Positions 30,101 to 37,803 of a stretch of DNA of 64,000 bases are shown here, in pieces. The notes beneath the pieces are model-generated. The model made no database searches, was not told where the DNA came from, and saw only the letters and a list, made by a program, of their open reading frames with translations. The stretch comes from Bacteroidota bacterium (GTDB lineage Bacteria; Bacteroidota; Ignavibacteria; Kapaibacteriales; UBA2268), in assembly GCA_004322215.1 (NCBI GenBank), contig SCSM01000044.1, positions 1-64,000 of the forward strand. Reading direction: 5' to 3'. The position numbers were made by a program, and so were the translations under genes. Numbering within the stretch: the first letter of the stretch is position 1; every line of letters begins with the position of its first letter.

Positions 30101-33100
30101 TGTCCAATTACCATTTTGTCTGCTGTAATAGTAAGTAATTCCCGGACCTTGCTGTGCAAGCACCCAATCACCATTTAAAATTCTATTGTTTATCGTCAAT
30201 CCTAAATTCAAAGTTCCCAGCGGATTTGCCGTAGAGATATTATATCCCATTGTCGAAATAGTGGTAGCATTCGGTGAATACGTGGCTCCGCCGGCACCAG
30301 TCTGGTTTCTGTCACCGCATGTGCTTCCCGATGCATCATTAAAAGTTGCACTTGGAGGCCTTAGTCTTTGCCAATCTGTTGTTAACGGACCTTTCCAGAA
30401 AGCAAAATCGAAGCACATGATTAATGCTCCTCCGGGAATGTCCTGAGGATTCAAATATTGACCATTTACAGCAATTACCCTGTCGCCACGAACCCAGCCA
30501 TTCAATTCAGGACTTACCATTCTCCAATATTTTGTTATTGCCCTTTCCGGAGGATAACTGTATGGCGGAGGACCTACTGTGGTCAAATCTGCAATATCCG
30601 GCTGAAGAAATCCTAATACCTGTATTCCGCAATATCCTGCAACATCGTTTGCAGGTGTTCCGGATAATCTAATTGTAAACGGATTATATTGATTCCCTAC
30701 ACCTACCTCAAATGTAATTCCCGTGCCTCCACCCGTTGTAGCATTTCCAACTGCACCTTCAGGAATCCATTTTCTCATTTCTCCATTAACATGACCTATT
30801 CCGGTTCTTGTAACAGTTGCAGCATTGACAATTGTCATAATCCATTCACCCTGATTATAATCAGGTCCTGTTAAAGAACTCGAGCTCGGACTCATATCAA
30901 TATAAGCCAGATTTCCTGCCGAAAAAGTAAGATTTGTATTTACAGTTATCATTTGACTGAATCCAACCACTGTCGGTATAAACAAAATTCTCGAGTTCAG
31001 CGTTGCATTATTTACAGCCAAATTGTTAAAAGTAATATCGTTTAATGCAGTAACTGTTTGTGAAGACCTTCCGATAAAATTGAAAGTGCCTGTTCCTGAA
31101 CCGAATGTTCCTACTCCATCTATTCGCCAATTTCCGACAAGAGAAATGCTGTTGGCTCCTGATGCAAGTGTCCCCTGCTGAATATATAAACTATCAGATA
31201 TGGTATTGCTGGCATTTGATAATGTTACAGTACTGCCCAATCCTTTAGCAACTGTAAGGGTTGCAATAACACCCGGTAATCCATTACCTGTTACCTGTAC
31301 GGCAGCGCCGGTATAAACAAAATTTCCCCGGTTATGATTGTTATAATTGTAACTTCTGGTTGTAACCTGGATATTACCAGTTGCACCTGCATTTGTAATA
31401 CCTGCAGCATCTCCAATACTCATTGTTCCATCTTTGGTCAAGCGGAATTCACCTGTTCCGCTTAAAATATTCGCCCCGCAAATCAGTACACCGCTTGAAT
31501 CAATTGTAACTATCCCACCTGCAGTAATTGGAGACGAATTTAGTGTTATCGTTTTACTGTTCCCGATATAAACAAGAGCATCGTTAGTAGGGGGTATAGC
31601 AGATACCGGTCCCGAATAACTCTGTGTTGACCAGCTTGATGCATTTGTCCAGTTATTGTTATCAATACTGTAAAAACTTAATTGTGTCGGTTCCCCTATT
31701 ATGAATGTGCCCCATTGTGATAATTGTTTGTACTCGGTTGTTGAAGCTGTTCTTGTGCCGGTCAATGGTGAACCGAATCTGTTTGGAGCAACCCATGCAC
31801 CCCCTGAATAAAGCCGTGTTTCAAAATAAAGCGGGTCAGCACCATTTCTCAAATCGCCATTCGGGTCGGCTCCGTTGATAAAACTGTTTATTATATTATA
31901 AGTCATCGTACCGAGTGTGAAAGTGCTTCCGCTTGGAATTGCAGAAGTCCATTGTCTTCTTACATTTCTTGCATCGCTCATTCCGCTTCCGGCAGGATTA
32001 ATTCCTACTGTAACCGGTGAAGTAGTGTTTGTTAACGTATCGGCAGTAACACTAACCAAACCTGCTGTGCCGCCACTTCCATTGAATGTAAGTGTCGTTG
32101 GAGTATATCTCCTGTCATACCCAACTTCAAATAAAACCGAACCAAGTGCAGGGTCAACATATCTTCTCAGGGTTCCGTCTATATGCCCGGGAGCTGCTCC
32201 GGGTCTCGTTAATACCGCTACCTGGGGAATAGTAGCATGGCGTCCCCTGCTTCTAACATTCCCTAAAGGTAAACTTAAAATATTTATTATTATTATTCCA
32301 TTATCAGATGTTGTACCTACTGCTGAAGCATCAACATGATTATAGTTATTCACTGTCATTTTGTAAAATGTCTCATTTCCGGCAAGATATCTTTGCATGA
32401 TTTGTGTGTTCGTTCCTGCAAAATCGACAGTTGAGCCGCCTGCAGAAAAAGCACCACCCTCGTTAGTCCAATTTCCAAGCAAAGTCATTGTCGTTGGTGT
32501 TACAGTCGAAGAAGACATAGTCAAATTAGAAGAAGTAAGGAAAGATATATTTCCCTCAATTCTAATATCATCCAGGGGCTGAATATTTCCCGGACCCGAA
32601 ACAATCAAATGATGAAATGGATTTTCAAATTGATTTCTCGATGTAATTGTATTTGTAAATGACAATACGGGAGAATTAAAATCAACAGTTGCAGTTGACG
32701 GGTCAAAAATTCCACCTGTATTAATCCAATTTCCAGCAACTTTCATATCGAAATAATTGGATGCAAAGGTCGAACTTTCGAGCGTTAGCAAATTAGTAAC
32801 ATTAAATGTAGTCGAAGCAAGTGTTGAATTAAGTTGTTTAATTCCGGTACCTGCAATTTTAAGATTATAATATGATAAATTTACCAAATCATTGACGGGT
32901 GATGCAGGTCTGCACTGTATATTCTGCACACCCCCGTTTTTCTTGAATATTACATTAGAGCCATCGGTAAAGAACTTCTGTGTTGCCACACCTATAAAAT
33001 TCAATGTGGAAATGTCGAAATCCTCTATGATATTAATATCTCCTGAATTTTGAAAAGTAACATTAGTTCCTGCTGCCCGATTACCTCTGATGGTTAAACT

Positions 33101-34885
33101 ATTGTACTGCGAGACAGCAGGGTCTGAGCCGCTGCTTGGTATCGTTACATTTCCAGTACCGTCAAAAGTTATCGTTCCCGATGTAAATGTATTCGTCAGA
33201 TAATTTATAGGATAAGTTGTCCTTACAATCAGTTCACCGCCTCTCATTGTGAATGTTCTGCCGGAACTATTTCCATTAATTGAAAAACCACCTATATCCA
33301 ATGAGCCGATATTTATAACAAGTGAATCACTAATATTAACATTCTTGCTTAAAGTTACCGTTCTTCCGAATGCCTTATCACAGACTACACTTCGCACAGG
33401 GGATGGGACTGCATCTCCGGAAAACTGGTCAAGTGTTGTACTGATGTACTTATAAACAGCATTCTGACTGAATAATCTCGTTAATGTCTGAACATTACCA
33501 CCGGTAGGTCCGGTTGCAGATGAATTAATTCCGTATTGTCCACCTAACTCAAGTCCTCCGTCATCTTCAACTCTGAAAATATTACCTGCAACTGCATCAT
33601 CTGTTTCAAATCTCAGAATACCACCAGCTTCAACCGATAATTCACCGACATTGGATACGGGACCAGTAATCCTTACTTTCATATTAATTCTTACCCTGTC
33701 CGATTGCTTGTTTGGTGCTGTCGTTGAGGCAGGTCCCCCGAAGCTGACTTTTGACCATGTGCCCGGTGTATTATAATCCCCGTTATCAGTGATACTGTAA
33801 TACGTAGCTCTGCCTGTGGCATCTTCACCGGTTGTCCAATCGCCATCGATTGTACTTACCTGCTGAGAATAGAAAAACCGGTTATTAAAATCAGACACAT
33901 TGACTACACCAGGGTCAACACGCCAATATCCGCTCGGATTCGGATAAGATGGATTGAACCACAATACCTTATACTCGCCAACGTTACCAGCTTCTTCAGA
34001 TGCATCCCAATTAAATAATACATTAGCACCATTTGTATTAATTGCAATATTTTGCGAAGTAACAAGCCAATATTTTCTGAGTGAGACATTATTCTTTTCT
34101 ACCATTGGATGTTCATTATTTATTGCCTTAATCGCTATCTGGCATCCAGAAGTTAATGTCCCGCTAATTAAATTCATCTCTGCCGAAGTGTAAACATCAC
34201 CTGTTGAACCAGGTGTCCCCAACGGGAATCTCAGAGTTGGCAACGGTAAAGTAGCGGTAGGGTCAATTTTTCTTACTAATGAGCCGCTGTTTATACCTTG
34301 TGAATTGTATATACATTGAGTCTTGCTAAATACTTTTGTTGTACCATAATCAGAAAAGAACATTGCATTTATGCCCATAGTCAGGTTATAAACACCAATA
34401 TCAACAACAGCATTTGCAATTAACCGCAAAGCATTGTTAACCACAATCTCATTGCCTGTATAAACATAGCCCCCGGTCTTATCAATTACCCATTCATAAA
34501 ATGTTACTGTAGCAGACGGACTCGTTATTGTTTGCGATGTAGGTCCGTAAAAGGTAATCGTAGTCGAATTCGTAGTAAAATCAATCGGACTGTTTAATAT
34601 TAAATTTCCTCCGAGAGTAAATCCCTGGTCAAGGTTCACAGTACCATTATTTGTCAGATTCCCCGAAATTCTCAAATAGCTATTGCCAACCTGCCTGATA
34701 ATACTTGTCGCATTTGTAACGGAGGTATTCATGTTCACCTGAACCTGTGCTCCGGTGCTTAAATAAAAATTTGAATTGCCGTTAATATATAATTGGGAAA
34801 TTGCTTCTTGCGCAGAAAAACAAAAAAGAAAAATCAGAAATACAATTCCTAATGAAATTGACTCCCATTTTTTTATATTATACAA
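24110..34885 (-). CDS. Giant modular secreted protein (3591 residues) with GEVED domain and six long repeats
   Basis: A signal peptide (GIVFLIFLFCFSAQEAISQ) is followed by beta-rich repeats. Six boundaries, near residues 360, 1070, 1585, 2235, 2930 and 3390, share a pattern G-D-W/F-x-x-G-E...YYS..NGNW...TWS and then a D-x-V-x-I-G strand, resembling a G8 domain. Each of the first six segments holds one copy of a GHVDG-x-x-x-R-x-x-P...FPVG-x-G...Y-x-P pattern (for example GLGHVDGLMYRYFPTGAKSL, GIGHVNGEMRKWIP), often ending in a KYW strand; the first and fourth copies are the most diverged. A GEVED-type domain lies at about 1780-1915 (closing AGEVQDYTINI). The C-terminus is VIEIGE, shared with the next gene. 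The start appears to be TTG 34885, since there is no ATG/GTG before a stop 27 bases upstream; Shine-Dalgarno is weak. Probably a surface or matrix protein; function inferred only from architecture. Confidence 0.8.
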   Translation of the reverse strand: MYNIKKWESISLGIVFLIFLFCFSAQEAISQLYINGNSNFYLSTGAQVQVNMNTSVTNATSIIRQVGNSYLRISGNLTNNGTVNLDQGFTLGGNLILNSPIDFTTNSTTITFYGPTSQTITSPSATVTFYEWVIDKTGGYVYTGNEIVVNNALRLIANAVVDIGVYNLTMGINAMFFSDYGTTKVFSKTQCIYNSQGINSGSLVRKIDPTATLPLPTLRFPLGTPGSTGDVYTSAEMNLISGTLTSGCQIAIKAINNEHPMVEKNNVSLRKYWLVTSQNIAINTNGANVLFNWDASEEAGNVGEYKVLWFNPSYPNPSGYWRVDPGVVNVSDFNNRFFYSQQVSTIDGDWTTGEDATGRATYYSITDNGDYNTPGTWSKVSFGGPASTTAPNKQSDRVRINMKVRITGPVSNVGELSVEAGGILRFETDDAVAGNIFRVEDDGGLELGGQYGINSSATGPTGGNVQTLTRLFSQNAVYKYISTTLDQFSGDAVPSPVRSVVCDKAFGRTVTLSKNVNISDSLVINIGSLDIGGFSINGNSSGRTFTMRGGELIVRTTYPINYLTNTFTSGTITFDGTGNVTIPSSGSDPAVSQYNSLTIRGNRAAGTNVTFQNSGDINIIEDFDISTLNFIGVATQKFFTDGSNVIFKKNGGVQNIQCRPASPVNDLVNLSYYNLKIAGTGIKQLNSTLASTTFNVTNLLTLESSTFASNYFDMKVAGNWINTGGIFDPSTATVDFNSPVLSFTNTITSRNQFENPFHHLIVSGPGNIQPLDDIRIEGNISFLTSSNLTMSSSTVTPTTMTLLGNWTNEGGAFSAGGSTVDFAGTNTQIMQRYLAGNETFYKMTVNNYNHVDASAVGTTSDNGIIIINILSLPLGNVRSRGRHATIPQVAVLTRPGAAPGHIDGTLRRYVDPALGSVLFEVGYDRRYTPTTLTFNGSGGTAGLVSVTADTLTNTTSPVTVGINPAGSGMSDARNVRRQWTSAIPSGSTFTLGTMTYNIINSFINGADPNGDLRNGADPLYFETRLYSGGAWVAPNRFGSPLTGTRTASTTEYKQLSQWGTFIIGEPTQLSFYSIDNNNWTNASSWSTQSYSGPVSAIPPTNDALVYIGNSKTITLNSSPITAGGIVTIDSSGVLICGANILSGTGEFRLTKDGTMSIGDAAGITNAGATGNIQVTTRSYNYNNHNRGNFVYTGAAVQVTGNGLPGVIATLTVAKGLGSTVTLSNASNTISDSLYIQQGTLASGANSISLVGNWRIDGVGTFGSGTGTFNFIGRSSQTVTALNDITFNNLAVNNATLNSRILFIPTVVGFSQMITVNTNLTFSAGNLAYIDMSPSSSSLTGPDYNQGEWIMTIVNAATVTRTGIGHVNGEMRKWIPEGAVGNATTGGGTGITFEVGVGNQYNPFTIRLSGTPANDVAGYCGIQVLGFLQPDIADLTTVGPPPYSYPPERAITKYWRMVSPELNGWVRGDRVIAVNGQYLNPQDIPGGALIMCFDFAFWKGPLTTDWQRLRPPSATFNDASGSTCGDRNQTGAGGATYSPNATTISTMGYNISTANPLGTLNLGLTINNRILNGDWVLAQQGPGITYYYSRQNGNWTDSNTWSTVGYSSAVNNGTFLDGITQVGKYPMRRLDIAMIGDGKTVTLDANIGNGWPSFTGNPEFHEQRLGSVTVETTSGGRGKLILGTNVIRASVFELKDSGIVETGAEDGFHSNTARGNLEREYNGATISRNFNYNGHITGNYEFTAKGRISQTYNNIDFRYCSGTGFNSGSGYIASVRVSPGATFGIPLFEHFDNRQSLNAWRYFPDKCITLIAGSQYTMRVVIANTGSPGSYYSMFWFDQDFDGLLENIATERYPSAAGRQFDIDSSYSADITFTVPANTVAGTTYMRLVARNSNATLDPCINRADAGEVQDYTINIVNNTFLNTFTQNTGDAIPTRIGSITVNTLNSSSTVTQTIGEIVKDSILLTNGTYNSNTQSLRLQGEFINNNNQNAFGGGVQGALTFDSTLTQNIKGSSSTSFYNVVLDKPSGTVQLQRNTTINNQLTFNKDNYLRPLNYDLIFGPSALAISPGTGVFSGTRMILSEGSSTMGSIIKQYTGAAGAKSYFFPVGIGTTYNPASISLTGTYTVSPSVALKLRAGLHPNRMSDNILGKYWNVLTNGISNVTANSMSFTYVPADINGNQSLYIPGLFKTNNFWEINLGVNPIANPSPISITNSLYYDGDWTAGEASGFFTGRIFWSRNTGNWNVGSNWSNENHTGVPSAYYPGQIYNRDTVIIDGHTLTYNISSDLIDSLQIGGSSNTASALSGVLQFGNAPVNKSLTIYSNLGVLTDGEVRAAGSGNNKDTLSIFKNLSNISTVVNAVDLFTDANNYSVLKFTSPSSSTITASSSTISGEGNWAPMGPVILDKVNGFSDTLLVATNSFAAQTGSVPEYLFYLNKGILTNIQTGNLWLSGGNNVVSMQPYTGLNILSGSVSTSDDLISNVNTRFDINGGNLNVGNASNEYFQYNTGTTYNQNGGVVNVAGCFTRSGASDRINFSLNSGTFTVMTYGNTDATLTGFDISKTSSTFSMLGGVIDVASGTTGASTDFKIVKGAADNGLGMVSGTIQTGHPTMPVVTPTEPIKVGGNMPVWDVHATRPGVKTYIAEQVFNIKNNLTIDNSHTFSLNTNTVELSGNLLNDGYYYDPGGTQSDPWLLVFNQSNSQTITNNESGGLKLYRMKVDKPGGELYLGNTANSNLVIRNSLEFPNNNVVNINARNNNKFVELNSNVAGTDPQVLRNGLGHVDGLMYRYFPTGAKSLLFPIGATLSTEYRPVTFEAVGTGGTNGLVGAITSLVDHSAIADPPIKLTNYVHRYWTISTNGFNLGATRTYNLTTTYLPGDPVAGPTTYYEHHLYTPALPAVGVWKKTSTTARTATYVTSSNNNEYGDFVAGEPSGYVYWSYSDGTWDATNLAIWSLDSYTIKTTPVSTVPGVSDIVHIGNSRTITVPETYTPDVRILYLEKNVGNPGALYVQGQFGSIRTNTFAMEDSTSLGMHHVSGITADGSAGAILSTNIPTFGNGRYIYNGINGGQVSGRGLPNNIISLTINNIAPTNTIFLSNDAAGSPDPYLNISEDLRLINGTLNFGSRSIRLDRDMVLLNTTKTNPLTKNFIFNGPSNHTLALENQDGVNYYDLDLAGGYIYVTKNTASPTAQVYVSHTMNLSSNSIINVRNADRKVIIQNGGIVNRTGTGYVDGYLQKVIPTDAGSYTYEIGNGTSYTPATITMIGAGGTSGAVDGINITPVPYSPNSGNRMDPLHSVPRYWSLNPVSGGTFAIGGRTANVNLEFPPTELATVNTANAVVRRMSVPAEVPLWSERNGADLNWNVGLASVELSAGATKWAGLGDFYIGEKSPRRFYSVATGNWELNTTWTFNSTHLPPVCPQVDDIPNATTMDNKDVVEIGLNHLITLNTANPQLDSLLVINNSQLDMQANSINSTTGTGAFILDNNGILSSNLGTFPNNTLTNFGYYFLSETSTMDFYGALQTILPNPFGLPDALGYGNVLLRNGTKNVTAPVYVRLNLMNQSSNLNISTLIDALHVRGNVINASSIFNDGVIEIGE

Positions 34886-34980
34886 TATTATATTTTTTTC
34901 TATGTTCTTTATCTAAACACTCCCTGGATTCAACCTCAAAAAACACTTATTCTTCATTTCCGAAAATAATTCGGAAAATA

Positions 34981-36774
34981 TTAACTCATCTTATGTATAG
35001 AGACATAAGTTTTACCGGAGCCGTTTTTAATACTCTGGTTTGCTCCGGTATCCTGAAATACCCTTATCGTTACTACCTGCCCTGCAGTCAATGGTATTAT
35101 ATCACTCACAACTGGAGCACAATTATATAATAAATAACCATTATCGAAATTCTCTGCAACCTGTAATATATTCCCCTGGGCGTACAAAACTCCATCAATA
35201 AATATCGCAATTGAAATGACTGAACCGTTTGCGGGAGTTCCTGTAATTTCAAATTCTGTTCTTGCATTAACCTGGTAATAGCCTTCTTCCTTAGCTGTAA
35301 AATTATTTGTTGTAATATCAAATTCAGCTTGTGAGTCATAATTCTCAGCATCAAACGGGATTGTAGCCCAGGTTGCTGTTCCGCTTGATATAGAAGTAAG
35401 TGTATTCAGATAACCCCTTGCCCTGCTCTGGTGATTAAAATCAATAACCCCGACACTTCCAGGTTCTGTATGTATCCTGAGCATTTTATTAACATCTGAA
35501 TAGTTCCCGGTCAAAGACAGTCTTGCTGCATTACTGATTTCATAATTATCATTGTCTCCATTATTTATTCCTGCAGTAATATCCTGTCCTCCCGATAAAT
35601 TGTATCTTTGCGACGCATCTCCGGTTCCGCTTTGAATAATTATAAACGGTGCATTTTGGTTAGCAGAATTATTATCGTTAATTGATACCAATGCACCATC
35701 ATTCATTAAAAAACTATTTGCAATAAGAGTATTTGTCGCATCATATCTTAATGTCTGTCCGCTTGTTCCGGAAGGTAAAGAACCCGAAGGTGTTGTCCAA
35801 CTCAATAAACCTGCACCGTCAGTAGCTAAAAATTGTCCGGGAGAACCGTCTGCAGAAGGCAATGTATAAGTTACATTTGCAGTTTGCGGCTGTGCCTTGA
35901 ACGCAGTGTAGTCAATGCCACCCGGTTCCGCGAACCTTAGTTCTGCTGCCGTTGCACTATTAGATAAAAGCAGATTCCCGTCAAACAATTCAAGTTTTTG
36001 ACCGGGAGTACTTATACCGATACCGATATTATCAGTAGTATTATATACAACCCCGGCACCTACAGTCCACCCCGCACTGCCACCGCTGATTGTTGTCCAG
36101 CTTAATAATCCCGCACCATCTGTAGTTAATACCTGTCCATTTGTTCCATCCGCAGCAGGAAGCGTATATGTTACATTTGCTATTTGTGCTTGTGCCTTAA
36201 ATCCGGTATAATCTATACCCCCCGGCTCGGCAAATCTCAGTTCCGTAGCAGAGGCAGTATTAGATAATAAAATATTTCCGTCATTTACTTCAAATCTTTG
36301 TGTGGGATTATTTGTTCCAATACCGAAATTCCCACCACTTAAAATTCTTGCTCTTTCCAGATTGTTTGTCCTGATTACAAAATCCTGAATATCAGTAGTT
36401 CCGATAAAATCATTTGCAGGATTTGTACCTGCATTACCTGTCAGTGACCAGTAACTTCCAGCCAGGATATAAACCCAGCCGGTTCCATTATAGTAATAAA
36501 ATCCGGGTGTATTATCAGTTTGGTAAATCAACAATCCTGTAACAGGAGTTGCCGGTCTTTGTGCCTGAGTCATTCTTGGAGCCAGAAAACCCATCGAGGT
36601 CGAACGTAATTCCAAAATTGCTGAAGCATCAGGGTCAGTGCATCCTATACCCACATTATTCTGGGATTCTGCAATTTCAAATCCGCAAAAAAACAGAAAT
36701 AGTATTGTTAAAATTGTGTTCCATTTGTTTAATTTAAAATATATTGAAGCACAATTATTTTTAAACTTAGCCAT
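34981..36774 (-). CDS. Secreted tail-fibre-like repeat protein with C1q/TNF-like C-terminal domain
   Basis: The protein (597 residues from ATG 36774; 615 from ATG 36828) has a signal peptide ([19 protein letters not shown]) and starts with [19 protein letters not shown], a motif of Bacteroidota exported and tail-fibre-like proteins. Two near-identical ~75-residue segments follow, each with [14 protein letters not shown] or [14 protein letters not shown] and GLLSWTT. The last 135 residues fit a C1q/TNF-like jelly roll ([20 protein letters not shown], closing [10 protein letters not shown]), a fold that usually trimerises. It is likely a trimeric surface fibre. The later start is preferred because it places the signal peptide nearer the N-terminus, but the first ATG has a better-spaced gggtg. 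It sits just upstream of the giant protein gene (95-bp gap). Confidence 0.78.
   Translation of the reverse strand: MAKFKNNCASIYFKLNKWNTILTILFLFFCGFEIAESQNNVGIGCTDPDASAILELRSTSMGFLAPRMTQAQRPATPVTGLLIYQTDNTPGFYYYNGTGWVYILAGSYWSLTGNAGTNPANDFIGTTDIQDFVIRTNNLERARILSGGNFGIGTNNPTQRFEVNDGNILLSNTASATELRFAEPGGIDYTGFKAQAQIANVTYTLPAADGTNGQVLTTDGAGLLSWTTISGGSAGWTVGAGVVYNTTDNIGIGISTPGQKLELFDGNLLLSNSATAAELRFAEPGGIDYTAFKAQPQTANVTYTLPSADGSPGQFLATDGAGLLSWTTPSGSLPSGTSGQTLRYDATNTLIANSFLMNDGALVSINDNNSANQNAPFIIIQSGTGDASQRYNLSGGQDITAGINNGDNDNYEISNAARLSLTGNYSDVNKMLRIHTEPGSVGVIDFNHQSRARGYLNTLTSISSGTATWATIPFDAENYDSQAEFDITTNNFTAKEEGYYQVNARTEFEITGTPANGSVISIAIFIDGVLYAQGNILQVAENFDNGYLLYNCAPVVSDIIPLTAGQVVTIRVFQDTGANQSIKNGSGKTYVSIHKMS
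35791..36330. repeat. Two direct repeats, about 240 bp each, spaced 300 bp, inside the C1q-like gene
   Basis: Copies lie at about 35791-36030 and 36091-36330, both beginning tgttgtcca on the plus strand and encoding [13 protein letters not shown]...GLLSWTT. They are diverged in synonymous positions, so the duplication is not recent; recombination between them would drop 100 codons in frame. Confidence 0.8.
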
Positions 36775-36990
36775 TTCCAATACTTCCCATTCGGGTTTGA
36801 TTAATTTAGCCAGTGTAACAACATCCATTTTTCACCCGTTTTAATTTATTTATTAATTTCATTTTCTATTTTTTATAATTTTATGTAAATATAATAATCA
36901 AGATACACTTATACCACATTAAAATTAATCTAAAACATTTAAAAATTCAATACGTATTTATACCTAAAATTCAAAACCCAAAGATAAATT

Positions 36991-37656
36991 TCAATTTTTG
37001 CCAAAATCATTCCTCGAATAAACATACCTGACAAGTTCTGCAGTATTTTTCACACCAAGCTTTTCCATCAAATTTGCCCTGTGTGACTGAACAGTCCTTA
37101 CACTAATAAATAATTTATCGGCGATTTCAGGACTTGTATAACCACTTGCTACAAAGTTCAGAATTTCCTGCTCCCTTTTTGATATTAATACCGGTGAACT
37201 ATCACTTTCATGGTAAGGAACAAACTTTTTATTCAGCAGGTTTAATATGTTTTTACTGAAAACCCTCTCCCCCAGAACCACATTTCTAAGGGATGAGTCC
37301 AAATCCCTCGCTGAAATATCTTTAGTCAAATAACCATCTGCCCCGGCAGATAATGCACTTTCTATATGTACTGAATCTTCAAATGCAGTTAAAATAACTA
37401 CATACACTTCAGGACACATATTTTTAATCATTGAAGTTGCCTCGATTCCATCCATCTTAGGCATTAATATGTCGAGAACAGCTATATCCGGTTTATGTAT
37501 TCTTACAAGTTCAACCGCCTCTGCGCCATTTTGGGCTTCGTCAATAACAACCAAAGACTTATTAAGACTCATCAACCTTCTTAATCCTGCCCTAACAACT
37601 TCATGGTCATCTGCTATTATTATTCTAATTTCTTCAGTACCTGACCTTATGTCCAT
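36991..37656 (-). CDS. NarL/FixJ-type response regulator
   Basis: The 221-residue protein has a receiver domain (acidic pair Asp16-Asp17 in IADDHEV, phosphoacceptor Asp62 in AVLDILMPKMDG, Thr90, Lys112) and a C-terminal LuxR-type helix-turn-helix (about 155-215, LISKREQEILNFVASGYTSPE and VRTVQSHRANLMEKLGV). All key residues are present, so it should be a phosphorylation-controlled transcription factor. No kinase gene is immediately adjacent; the four-PAS kinase at 40-42.4 kb and the CHASE protein at 12-14 kb are candidates. It lies upstream of the exported-protein locus on the same strand, which makes it a possible regulator of that locus; this is inference. Confidence 0.93.
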   Translation of the reverse strand: MDIRSGTEEIRIIIADDHEVVRAGLRRLMSLNKSLVVIDEAQNGAEAVELVRIHKPDIAVLDILMPKMDGIEATSMIKNMCPEVYVVILTAFEDSVHIESALSAGADGYLTKDISARDLDSSLRNVVLGERVFSKNILNLLNKKFVPYHESDSSPVLISKREQEILNFVASGYTSPEIADKLFISVRTVQSHRANLMEKLGVKNTAELVRYVYSRNDFGKN

Positions 37657-37803
37657 TATTTTCTTTATTTTTTATTATACTATTTGATTGTTTTTTGTTA
37701 ACGATTCGCAATAAATAAATATAACTAAATTACTTTTGACGATTTAACAATAATTCAATTTTAGGCAAACCTAAATTTTATAATTATTATATATTTAATA
37801 TAA

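Noticed and set aside
24110-34885. Several plus-strand open frames of 60-140 codons opposite the giant gene
   Set aside because: They are antisense shadows of repetitive codons, with no start signals or recognisable domains, and are out of line with the uniform strand use here.
24110-34885. Repeats as a possible CRISPR array or IS cluster
   Set aside because: The repeats are diverged protein modules of 450-700 codons in one reading frame; there are no short identical direct repeats with spacers and no transposase.
34981-36774. Prophage tail fibre
   Set aside because: The protein has a signal peptide and no phage structural or packaging gene is near; the NVGIG motif is also common in secreted Bacteroidota proteins.
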